A DNA stretch of 64,000 nt from Acidobacteriota bacterium (lineage in GTDB: Bacteria; Acidobacteriota; Vicinamibacteria; Marinacidobacterales; Marinacidobacteraceae): positions 1-64,000 of the forward strand of contig JAJEFG010000048.1 of the NCBI GenBank assembly GCA_022820545.1, written 5' to 3'. A program made the translations under genes and the position numbers. Position 1 is the stretch's first letter. Each line of letters opens with the position of its first letter. Below the pieces are notes generated by a model, which saw only the letters and a list, made by a program, of their open reading frames with translations, made no database searches and was not told the origin of the DNA. This document shows, piece after piece, positions 1 through 7,305 of the stretch.

Positions 1-63
1 ATCGCCTGACATCGGCTCTTGAAACCGCCTTTGCGCCCCACCCCCAGCCCGACCAGCGCGCGG

Positions 64-147
64 TGCCGAAGCAGGGATTTGAACCCTGACACTCGCAAGG
101 AGTACTGCGCCCTGAACGCAGCGCGTCTGCCGTTCCGCCACTTCGGC
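64..147 (-). tRNA. tRNA-Leu (anticodon CAG)
   Basis: On the minus strand this folds as a class II tRNA. The acceptor stem GCCGAAG pairs with CTTCGGC, the anticodon stem CTGCG/CGCAG encloses loop TTCAGGG (anticodon CAG), a long variable arm follows, and the T-arm contains GGTTCAAATCC. The long variable arm and CAG anticodon identify leucine. The discriminator base is A. The next bases read CCG, so the terminal CCA is not fully encoded and would be added after transcription. It lies antisense to and just upstream of the RNase R gene. Confidence 0.95.
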
Positions 148-174
148 CCGCGGAGCGGGCGATTCTAACAGTCC

Positions 175-2190
175 GTGGGCAGGATCCGCCGGCGCGAAAG
201 AGGCCGGCAATCCCCGCGCGATCGCTCGGACGGACGCCCTCCACCCCGCCTGGTTCGGGGGCGCTTCGAGGGCCGGCCGGAGGGTGACGGGTGGGTGATC
301 CCGGAGGGGCCGGACGGAGCGGAGGACATCCACGTCACCCGCGGCCGGTTGGGTGGGACGCTCCCGGGTGATCTGGTGGACGTCGAGCTGTCCTTTCGCG
401 CCCGGCGCGGACGGCTCGAGGGGGCCGTCGTCCGGGTCGTCCAGCGAGGCGCCTCCACGGTCGTCGGGTTGGTGACGCCGGAACGGACCGTTGCCGTCTG
501 GGACCGGCAGTGGGCGCGCGAAGTCCTGCTCCCGGGAGGCGGGGCGCAGCCGGGAGATCTCGTCGAAGTGCGTATCCGGCGCTATCCCGCCCCCGGGCAG
601 TCCGTCATCGGCGAGGTGACGTCCGTCTATGGCCCCGCCGACGAGCCCCGGGCGGAACTGCTCGCGGTCCTTGCGAAGTACTCGATCCGCGACGAGTTCC
701 CGCCGGCGGCGCTCGCCCAGGCGGAGGCCGCGCCCGCGGCGGTCGCCGCCAGCGAGCTCGGGGCCCGCGAGGACTTCCGCGGCCGGCTGATTCTCACGAT
801 GGATCCCGAGGACGCCCGCGATCACGACGACGCGATCGAGGCGGCCGAGCTGCCGGACGGCGGCTTCGAGATCGGGGTCCACATCGCCGACGTCAGCCAC
901 TACGTCCCGCCGGGAAGTCCGGTGGACGAGGAGGCCGCGCGGCGGGGCACCTCGGCCTACTTCCCGGAGCGCGCCGTGCCGATGCTGCCGGAAGCGTTGT
1001 CCTCGGGCATCTGCTCGCTCTTCCCCGACGTGGACCGGCTGGTCCGGTCGGTGCGCCTGCGGATCGGCCCGGACGGGCGGCTGCAGGATGCCCGCTTCTC
1101 CCGCGGCGTGATCCGGAGCGCCGCCCGGCTGTCGTACGAGGAGGGTGCGCGTCTCCTCGCTGGCGCCGGCTCCGGGCCGGTCGGCAGGGCGGTCCGGACC
1201 ATGGGACGCGCGGCCGCGCTCCTCGCCCGGGCGCGCGCCGGGCGGGGTGCGGTGGACCTCGATCTGCCGGAACCGGTGGTTACCGCCGACGCCGAGGGGA
1301 ACCTGCTGGACGCCCGCTACGGGGAGAGAAACGACGCCCACCGGCTCGTCGAGGACTTCATGCTGCTCGCGAACCAGGCCGTCGCCGAACGGCTGCGAAA
1401 CACCGGCACTCCGGCGCTCCACCGGGTTCACGAGGCCCCCGACGAGGCGCGGGTCGATTCGTTCGAGGACCTGCTTTCCGGCTTCGGCGAACGGTTGCGC
1501 GTTCCCTCGGAGCCGCTCCGTCCGGTCCACTGCGCCCGGCTGCTGGCCCGCATCGAGTCCCGGCCCGAGGCCACCTTCCTGCGCCGCAAGTTGCTTCGCG
1601 CGATGCAGAAGGCGGTGTATTCGCCCCGCGGGCAAGGACACTTCGCGCTCGCGCTTCCGGACTACACGCACTTCACGTCGCCGATCCGGCGGTACCCGGA
1701 CCTCGTCGCGCATCGCGCAATCGCCGCGGCAGACGGGTCATCCCGGCATCCGGATCCCGAAACGCTCCCGGCGCTCGCCGCGTCGTGCTCCGAGACCGAG
1801 CGGAACGCCGAGGCCGCGGAACGGACCCTGGTCGAACGTCGCATCGCCCGGCTGCTCGCCGGCCGGCTCGGCGACGCCTTCGCCGCCCGGGTTGCCGAGA
1901 CGGGCCGTTTCGGTCTCGCCATCGAACTCGACGAGGTCCCCGCACGGGGGACGGTGCCCATGGCGGTGCTCACGGGAGGACGCTTCCGTTTCCATCGCCA
2001 GGATCACTCGCTCCGCTGTCCGGTGACCGGCCGGAGCTTCCGGATCGGCGATGCGCTCGAAGCGCAGCTCGTCCGGGTGGACCCGCTGCGCGGCGACCTG
2101 GAGTTCGGGTTGCCCGGGGAAGCCGCCCGCGCGCCGGCGGTTCCTAGGGCGGGGAGGCGTGATCGAAGACCGCGTCCCCGGGGGCGTTGA
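175..2190 (+). CDS. rnr: RNase R / RNase II family 3'-5' exoribonuclease
   Basis: A hydrolytic processive 3'-5' exoribonuclease acting in RNA turnover. The 671-residue product has a basic N-terminus, OB-like cold-shock regions (about 30-150), an RNB catalytic domain (about 200-540) and a C-terminal S1 domain (about 570-655). The RNB metal-binding cluster DPEDARDHDD at 210-219 supplies the aspartates matching the magnesium ligands of E. coli RNase R. The protein is shorter than E. coli RNase R (about 800 residues) and lacks its long N-terminal helix-turn-helix region. The GTG start lies 28 nt beyond the divergent tRNA-Leu. Its 3' end overlaps the convergent phoR gene by 47 bp. Confidence 0.93.
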   Translation: MGRIRRRERGRQSPRDRSDGRPPPRLVRGRFEGRPEGDGWVIPEGPDGAEDIHVTRGRLGGTLPGDLVDVELSFRARRGRLEGAVVRVVQRGASTVVGLVTPERTVAVWDRQWAREVLLPGGGAQPGDLVEVRIRRYPAPGQSVIGEVTSVYGPADEPRAELLAVLAKYSIRDEFPPAALAQAEAAPAAVAASELGAREDFRGRLILTMDPEDARDHDDAIEAAELPDGGFEIGVHIADVSHYVPPGSPVDEEAARRGTSAYFPERAVPMLPEALSSGICSLFPDVDRLVRSVRLRIGPDGRLQDARFSRGVIRSAARLSYEEGARLLAGAGSGPVGRAVRTMGRAAALLARARAGRGAVDLDLPEPVVTADAEGNLLDARYGERNDAHRLVEDFMLLANQAVAERLRNTGTPALHRVHEAPDEARVDSFEDLLSGFGERLRVPSEPLRPVHCARLLARIESRPEATFLRRKLLRAMQKAVYSPRGQGHFALALPDYTHFTSPIRRYPDLVAHRAIAAADGSSRHPDPETLPALAASCSETERNAEAAERTLVERRIARLLAGRLGDAFAARVAETGRFGLAIELDEVPARGTVPMAVLTGGRFRFHRQDHSLRCPVTGRSFRIGDALEAQLVRVDPLRGDLEFGLPGEAARAPAVPRAGRRDRRPRPRGR

Positions 2191-4087
2191 CCTCGGCGAG
2201 CGGGGCGTCCGGCTGGGGCGCCGGAAGGACCACCGTGAACTTCGAGCCCCGCTTCGGGGCGCTCTCCACCTCCATGCGTCCCCCGAGGACCTCCACCGTG
2301 TGCTTCGCGATCGCCAGACCGAGTCCGGTCCCTCCCACCTCCCGGGACCGGGCCGGGTCCACCCGGTAGAACCGTTCGAAGATGCGGCCGAGGTGCGCCT
2401 TCGGGATGCCCACCCCGTTGTCGCTGACCGAGACGCGCGCTTCCGCGTCGCTGAACCTGGTCGCGACCTCGATCCGTCCGTCGGAAGCGGAGTACTGGAT
2501 GGCGTTGTCCACCAGGTTCTGAAGAATCTCCGTGAGCAGGGTGGGATCGGTCTGGACAGGCCGGGCATCGCTGGATACGGAGGCTGCCAGGCTCCGGTCG
2601 CCCGCCTTGAGGCGCGCCGACTCGAGGACGGACTCGACGACGGTTTCGATCCGGACCGGAACCGGCTCGGTCTCCAGCTTGCCCGCCTCGATCCGGGCGA
2701 GCCGCATCAGGTCGTCCGTCAGGTGGGACAGCCGCACCGCGTGCTGGCGGATGATCCCGAGGAAGCGCCGCTGCTCGGGCGGCCCTTCGAGGCTGCCGTC
2801 GAGGAGCGTCTCCGAAAAACCGCGGATCGCCGTCAGGGGCGTCTTCATTTCGTGCGAGAGGTTGGCCACGAAGTCGCGGCGCACCCGCTCCAACGCATGG
2901 AGTTGGGTCACGTCCATGAGTACCAGAACGGCCCCTGCCGGCCCGGGCTGCTGAGAGCCGTTCCCTGGATGGGGAGAGGCCGCGGGTCGCTCCGGCTCGA
3001 TCGGGTGGATGGGGGCGGCGCGGACCAGCACCTCCCGGTCGTTGAGGGAGATTTCCCGCTCGTCGGACGTGCCTCGCAGCGCCGCCCGCACCATCTTGAG
3101 GAGGCGCTTCTTTTCGAGGACGTTTTGAACGTGCCGTCCCCGATAGTCGCGCCAGGACTCGCCCGGAAGCGAAAGCACCTCACGGAAGGCCCCGTTCACG
3201 TACTGGATACGCAGGTCCTCGTCGACCACCGCGACGCCTTCCGCGACGCTCGAAAGGATGGTGGCGCCCTGGTTCTTCTCGGCAGTCAGCGACTCGAAAC
3301 TGCGTTGCAACTCCAGCGCCGTCCGGTTCAGCGACGCGAGGAGCTGGTCGAGTTCGTCCATCCGCAAGGGAGACGTCTCCGGCGTGAAGTCCCCCCGGGC
3401 CACCCGCTCCGAGAACCGGACGAGCCGCGCAATCCGCTCGCCGAAGCGGGCGGCGTACCAAAGCGAAAGCACGGCGGCGACGAGGAAGGCGAGCGCGGTC
3501 ACGACGATCACCGGAGTCAGGATCGCCCGCACCGTTGCCTCGAGCTGCACAACCGGCTCCGATAGCCGCAGCACGGTGTCTTCCCGCCACGGAAGCCTGA
3601 CCGCCACGTAGGTGAGATCCTCGCCGCGCGTGTCGCTGAATCGCTGCGAGCGGCCGTAGCCGGTGGCGAAGGCCGCGATGACCTCGGGACGGTCCCGATG
3701 GTTGTCCATCGCTCGCACGTCCTCGTGGGAGTCCGCGAGGACGGCTCCATCGCTTGCGATGAGCGTCACCCGGCGCTCGCGGCGTGTCGGGGTGGCGCCC
3801 TCCTCGCCGCCCCCTTCAAAAGAGGCGAGCGCCATGGCCCAGTCCCGGAGAGGCGCCGCGGACGTTTCCGTCGGCGCATTCGCGAGTCCCACCTCCACGA
3901 CTCCGTCGAGATCCGCAAAGGCGGAGGCGACCGCGCTTTCCCTGACGACCCGAGCAGTGGTGGCGAGCACTGCAAAGAGCGCGGCGAGCGCGACCAGCAG
4001 GCTCGCGGCGGTGAGCCGGAGCGCCAGCCGCGACGGCCGGCGGAACCGTCCGGGCCGCCCCGGCGCCTCCGGCGTCGTGGAGTTCAA
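2144..4087 (-). CDS. phoR: PhoR-type membrane sensor histidine kinase
   Basis: Sensor kinase of a two-component system. The 647-residue product has TM1 (about 22-45), a periplasmic sensor region (46-187), TM2 (188-211), a HAMP linker (212-262), a PAS domain (about 275-395), a HisKA domain with phospho-accepting His412 in LSHEMKTP, and a HATPase_c domain with N-box Asn528 region (LVDNAIQYS) and G1 box DNGVGIP. This is the PhoR/WalK arrangement. The start is TTG, and its TTGA overlaps the stop of the response regulator gene upstream, so the two are translationally coupled. The phosphate assignment comes from architecture, from the PhoB-like partner and from a PHO box 11 kb away; other signals are possible. 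Confidence 0.85.
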   Translation of the reverse strand: MNSTTPEAPGRPGRFRRPSRLALRLTAASLLVALAALFAVLATTARVVRESAVASAFADLDGVVEVGLANAPTETSAAPLRDWAMALASFEGGGEEGATPTRRERRVTLIASDGAVLADSHEDVRAMDNHRDRPEVIAAFATGYGRSQRFSDTRGEDLTYVAVRLPWREDTVLRLSEPVVQLEATVRAILTPVIVVTALAFLVAAVLSLWYAARFGERIARLVRFSERVARGDFTPETSPLRMDELDQLLASLNRTALELQRSFESLTAEKNQGATILSSVAEGVAVVDEDLRIQYVNGAFREVLSLPGESWRDYRGRHVQNVLEKKRLLKMVRAALRGTSDEREISLNDREVLVRAAPIHPIEPERPAASPHPGNGSQQPGPAGAVLVLMDVTQLHALERVRRDFVANLSHEMKTPLTAIRGFSETLLDGSLEGPPEQRRFLGIIRQHAVRLSHLTDDLMRLARIEAGKLETEPVPVRIETVVESVLESARLKAGDRSLAASVSSDARPVQTDPTLLTEILQNLVDNAIQYSASDGRIEVATRFSDAEARVSVSDNGVGIPKAHLGRIFERFYRVDPARSREVGGTGLGLAIAKHTVEVLGGRMEVESAPKRGSKFTVVLPAPQPDAPLAEVNAPGDAVFDHASPP

Positions 4088-4788
4088 GCCGGGGGTTCGA
4101 AGCGATACCCGGCGCCCCGAACCGTCTTCAGCAGCGAAGGATCCCCCGGGATGTCAATCTTCTGCCGCAACCGGCGCACATAGACATCCACGCTGCGCAG
4201 CGTGATGTACTTCTCGCGTCCCCACACCCGGTCGAGGAGCTGTTCCCGCGAGAACACCCGTCGCGGATGGGACGCCAGATGGTGCAGCAGCTTGAACTCG
4301 AGGTGCGTCACCGGCAGGTCGTTTCCCCCCCGCTGCACGCGATGGGAGGTGGGATCGATCGACAGTTCGCCGAACTGAAGGGTCTCGTCGATGGCCGCGG
4401 GCGGACGCCGTTCGGCCCGCCCGGCCCGGCGAAGCACCGCGCCCACCCTCGCTACCAGTTCGCGGGGACTGAAGGGTTTGGTGATGTAGTCGTCGGCCCC
4501 GAGTTCGATCCCGGCGATCACGTCGGCCTCTTCGCTTCGGGCAGTGAGCATGATGACCGGCAGGTTCTGGTACCGGGCGTCCCTCCGCAGGCGGCGGCAG
4601 AGATCGAACCCGCTGATCTCCGGCAGCATCAGGTCCAGGATCACCAGATCGGGCTGCTCCCGCTGCAGTTCGGACCATCCCTCGGAACCCGTCGTGGCGG
4701 ACGTCACCCGATACGACTCCCGCTCCAGGTTGAACCGGAGGAGTTCGACGATGTCCGGATCGTCCTCGATGACCAGGATGTTCTTCAC
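4084..4788 (-). CDS. phoB: PhoB-type OmpR-family response regulator
   Basis: DNA-binding response regulator of 234 residues. The receiver domain has acidic residues E8/D9/D10, phospho-accepting Asp52 in VILDLMLP and conserved Lys104. The C-terminal winged helix (about 135-232) ends with the OmpR-family signature around VDVYVRRLRQKI and GAGYRFE. I place the start at the GTG at 4788, which begins VKNILVIEDD; the reading frame is open further upstream but that part is unlike the family. A TACGAT box lies 10 nt before this GTG. It is the first gene of a phoB-phoR operon and is divergent from pheA. Confidence 0.88.
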   Translation of the reverse strand: MKNILVIEDDPDIVELLRFNLERESYRVTSATTGSEGWSELQREQPDLVILDLMLPEISGFDLCRRLRRDARYQNLPVIMLTARSEEADVIAGIELGADDYITKPFSPRELVARVGAVLRRAGRAERRPPAAIDETLQFGELSIDPTSHRVQRGGNDLPVTHLEFKLLHHLASHPRRVFSREQLLDRVWGREKYITLRSVDVYVRRLRQKIDIPGDPSLLKTVRGAGYRFEPPA

Positions 4789-4798
4789 GGCCGCCGAG

Positions 4799-4804
4799 AT
4801 CGTA
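4799..4804 (-). promoter_or_regulatory. Probable -10 box of phoB (TACGAT)
   Basis: TACGAT on the minus strand, followed by 10 nt and then the phoB GTG, with no Shine-Dalgarno sequence between. With a start site about 7 nt after the box the transcript would be nearly or fully leaderless. It lies 15 bp from the oppositely directed pheA box. Confidence 0.45.
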
Positions 4805-4819
4805 CACACAGTCCGGGCG

Positions 4820-4825
4820 TATGCT
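4820..4825 (+). promoter_or_regulatory. Probable -10 box of pheA (TATGCT)
   Basis: TATGCT followed by 10 nt and then the ATG at 4836. The alternative upstream ATG at 4821 lies inside this box, which argues for the 4836 start. Confidence 0.45.
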
Positions 4826-4835
4826 CCCCCGTCCG

Positions 4836-5675
4836 ATGTCTGAGCTGAAGATCGCGTTCCAGGGGCATCCGGGGTCCTACTCGGACATGGCCTGCCGGGA
4901 CCGCTATCCGGATCATGAGCCCCTGGCCTGCGAGGCTTTCGAGGACGCGTTCGCGGCGGTGGCGGACGGAAGCGCGGAGTTCGCGATGATCCCCATCGAG
5001 AATTCGGTTGCCGGGCGCGTGGCGGACATCCACCACCTGCTGCCGGAATCCGAGCTGCAGATCGTCGCGGAAGCCTTTCACCGGGTACGGCACCAGCTTC
5101 TCGGGCTGCCCGGAGCCAGGCTTGCCGCACTCCGCACCGTCCACAGCCACCCGCACGCGCTGGCCCAGTGCCGGGAGTTCATCCGCAGCCGACGCCTCCG
5201 CCCCGTCGCGGAAGCGGATACCGCCGGAGCTGCGATCCTGATCGCCGGAAGCGGAGATACCACCAAGGCGGCCATCGCTTCGGCGCTCGCCGCCGGGCTT
5301 CACGGACTCTCCGTGCTGGCGCCGGACATCGCGGACGTCTCCCGGAACATCACCCGGTTCCTCGTCATGGCCCGGGAGCCGGTCAGGGTTCCCCGCGACG
5401 TCGATGCGATCACCACGTTCGTGTTCCAGGTGCGAAATCTCCCGGGCGCGCTCTACAAGGCGCTCGGCGGGTTCGCGACCAATGGAGTGAACATGCAGAA
5501 GCTCGAAAGCTACATGCTGGACGGCTCGTTCACCTCGACGCAGTTCTACTGTGACGTGGCCGGTCATCCCGAGGACTCGGGGGTGGCGAAGGCGCTCGAA
5601 GAACTCCGATTCTTCTCCCGGTCGGTCAGGATTCTGGGCGTCTATCCGGCGGATCCGATACGGGACCGTCACTGA
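4836..5675 (+). CDS. pheA: Prephenate dehydratase
   Basis: Converts prephenate to phenylpyruvate in phenylalanine biosynthesis. The 279-residue monofunctional enzyme starts MSELKIAFQG and has the two-lobed PDT domain (about 4-180), including the N-I-T-R-F segment of the active site. A C-terminal ACT domain (about 188-270) would give phenylalanine feedback. The effector motif reads KLESYM, as in many alphaproteobacterial-type enzymes, rather than ESRP. No chorismate mutase domain is fused. It stands alone between phoB and the porin gene. Confidence 0.92.
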   Translation: MSELKIAFQGHPGSYSDMACRDRYPDHEPLACEAFEDAFAAVADGSAEFAMIPIENSVAGRVADIHHLLPESELQIVAEAFHRVRHQLLGLPGARLAALRTVHSHPHALAQCREFIRSRRLRPVAEADTAGAAILIAGSGDTTKAAIASALAAGLHGLSVLAPDIADVSRNITRFLVMAREPVRVPRDVDAITTFVFQVRNLPGALYKALGGFATNGVNMQKLESYMLDGSFTSTQFYCDVAGHPEDSGVAKALEELRFFSRSVRILGVYPADPIRDRH

Positions 5676-5869
5676 CCGGTCCGGCGCCGCCCGGCCGGCG
5701 CGAGCTCCGCAAGTGTCAGCGGTGTTATCGGTCCGAGAACAGCGTCACCAACTCGAAATCGGAATTCACGGATTCTTCATGTTTTGTTCCCTGATGTTCA
5801 TTGGATCGTGACCAGCACATCAAGAATCGTTCAAACAGACGTAACTCCCGAGAAACAGAATCTCATCCC

Positions 5870-7105
5870 ATGCTGGGCTCGGATTCCCGGGGCGGCCGCG
5901 GTTGCGCTCGCGGCCAGAGATCGCCCCTTTGTCTGGCGCTGCGAAACGGACCGCTCTTCCGCGCGCTCTGCTTCGTCCTGACAGCCTGGGCCATGGCCGG
6001 CACGGCCGTTGCCGGGGGGGCGTCTTCCGGATGGGCCGCCCAGGAAGAAACCGTGCAGGCGAAGCTGGCTGCGGAGACGGCGGCCGCGACGCCACTCACC
6101 GGTGAGGCGCAGCTCGCCGCGGAGGAACGCGGCAGCGAAGAGGGCGCAGCCGTCGCCGAAGAGCCGGCGGCCGACGAAAGGGCGTCCGCTGACGACTCCT
6201 CGGGAACGGCGCAGAGTGGGACGGGAGCGTCCCCCTTCGTCGACATGAATGTCCGGTTCCGCGGCCGGGTGCTCGACGAGGCCGGAGATCTCGGAGATCC
6301 TTCAATCAGCAGTTTCTCCCTCTGGAGCAAGACGAAGATCGGGAACCGGATCGTCACCAACGTCACGTATGACCTCGGCAAGACCCGGATGCACGACTTC
6401 TGGGCGCAGTTCGACGTGGGCGGCGGGTTTCAGATCCGGGCGGGCCGCAGCTCGCTCGCCTGGTTCGGTGAGTTCACCGAGTCGTCGCACTCCCGCCAGA
6501 CGATCCAGGCGGCCGTCGGCACCAAGCTGACCCGGTCACGGGAAAGCGGGGTCTTCATGTTCTATGACCGCGGGGCCTACAACGCGCGCCTTCACGTGGT
6601 GCAGGGCAGCGGCTACGAGGCGGAAGACAACTCGCACAAGGACGTGCTGGGGAGCGTCGGCCGCACGTTCGACGTCGCGGGAGCGGCCGTGCTCCTCGAC
6701 GTCGGCCACTACGAGGGGCGGGACGGCCCCGACGACGCCCTCATTCCGCGGCGTCAGACCGGCTTCTACCTGGAGGGCGAACTCGACGGCAGCCGCGACT
6801 TTCGGGGCGCGGCCTTCCGCCGGGAGCAGTTCGGACGGGAACACTTCGGCGGGTTCGCCCGAATTCGCCAGCGGTTCCCCCAGGGCATCTGGGCCCACGG
6901 GGAATTCGGAATGGAAACGAACCACGGTCCGCTGGAGGCCCCCGGCCATTCCAGCTACCTCACCGCCGGCACCCGGTACGAACTCCCGTGGAACATGACG
7001 CACCTGTCCGCCGACTACCGGTTCCGTTTCGGCGCGGTGCAGGACCACGAGCTGCTCCTCCTCTTCCAGTGGCTCTTCGACTTCCAGAACCCCCGGCGTA
7101 ACTGA
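5870..7105 (+). CDS. Phosphate-selective porin O/P-like outer-membrane protein
   Basis: A 411-residue outer-membrane beta-barrel. The N-terminus contains a hydrophobic signal segment (about 28-48). An Ala/Glu-rich linker (about 55-120) follows, then alternating beta-strand segments to the C-terminus with strand-like phrases such as IVTNVTYDLG, FQIRAGRSSLAW and HGEFGME. The overall shape resembles the Porin_O_P family (OprP/OprO). The last strand reads LLLLFQWLFDFQNP, with Phe near the end. I chose the ATG at 5870 because it places the signal segment near the N-terminus; the upstream extension is charged and unlike a leader. Nearby PhoBR and Ppx fit phosphate or polyphosphate uptake, but selectivity cannot be read from sequence. 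Confidence 0.68.
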   Translation: MLGSDSRGGRGCARGQRSPLCLALRNGPLFRALCFVLTAWAMAGTAVAGGASSGWAAQEETVQAKLAAETAAATPLTGEAQLAAEERGSEEGAAVAEEPAADERASADDSSGTAQSGTGASPFVDMNVRFRGRVLDEAGDLGDPSISSFSLWSKTKIGNRIVTNVTYDLGKTRMHDFWAQFDVGGGFQIRAGRSSLAWFGEFTESSHSRQTIQAAVGTKLTRSRESGVFMFYDRGAYNARLHVVQGSGYEAEDNSHKDVLGSVGRTFDVAGAAVLLDVGHYEGRDGPDDALIPRRQTGFYLEGELDGSRDFRGAAFRREQFGREHFGGFARIRQRFPQGIWAHGEFGMETNHGPLEAPGHSSYLTAGTRYELPWNMTHLSADYRFRFGAVQDHELLLLFQWLFDFQNPRRN

Positions 7106-7227
7106 GGCGCGCCGGCTTCCGGCCCGGCGCCGTCGTCTGCGGGACGGCGGAAAGGGCGCCCGGCAGGGCGCGCCGATGCGCAGGTTCCGCAGGGCCGGCG
7201 TCACCGTCAGTTCATCGCCGATTCATT

Positions 7228-7244
7228 CCCCGTTGCGGGGTTTT
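7228..7244 (+). terminator. Possible short intrinsic terminator after the porin gene
   Basis: CCCCG and CGGGG arms (7228-7232 and 7236-7240) around a TTG loop, followed by TTTT. The stem is only 5 bp and the T-run is short, and it lies 120 nt past the porin stop, so this is tentative. Confidence 0.3.
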
Positions 7245-7305
7245 GCGGTGAATTTCTTGAGGGCTTCAAGCCGGGGCAACACGGGATTCCGACAATCCCG
7301 CCTCG

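Noticed and set aside
1-60. Tail of a gene before tRNA-Leu
   Set aside because: Too short and no frame shows recognisable protein sequence.
5676-5869. PHO box before the porin gene
   Set aside because: TGTCA and TGTTA occur near 5713-5726, but their 9-bp spacing does not fit the 11-bp period; other partial matches were weaker.
7128-7149. Terminator hairpin CGCCGTC/GACGGCG after the porin gene
   Set aside because: Seven-bp stem but no T-run follows. In DNA this GC-rich such stems are common.
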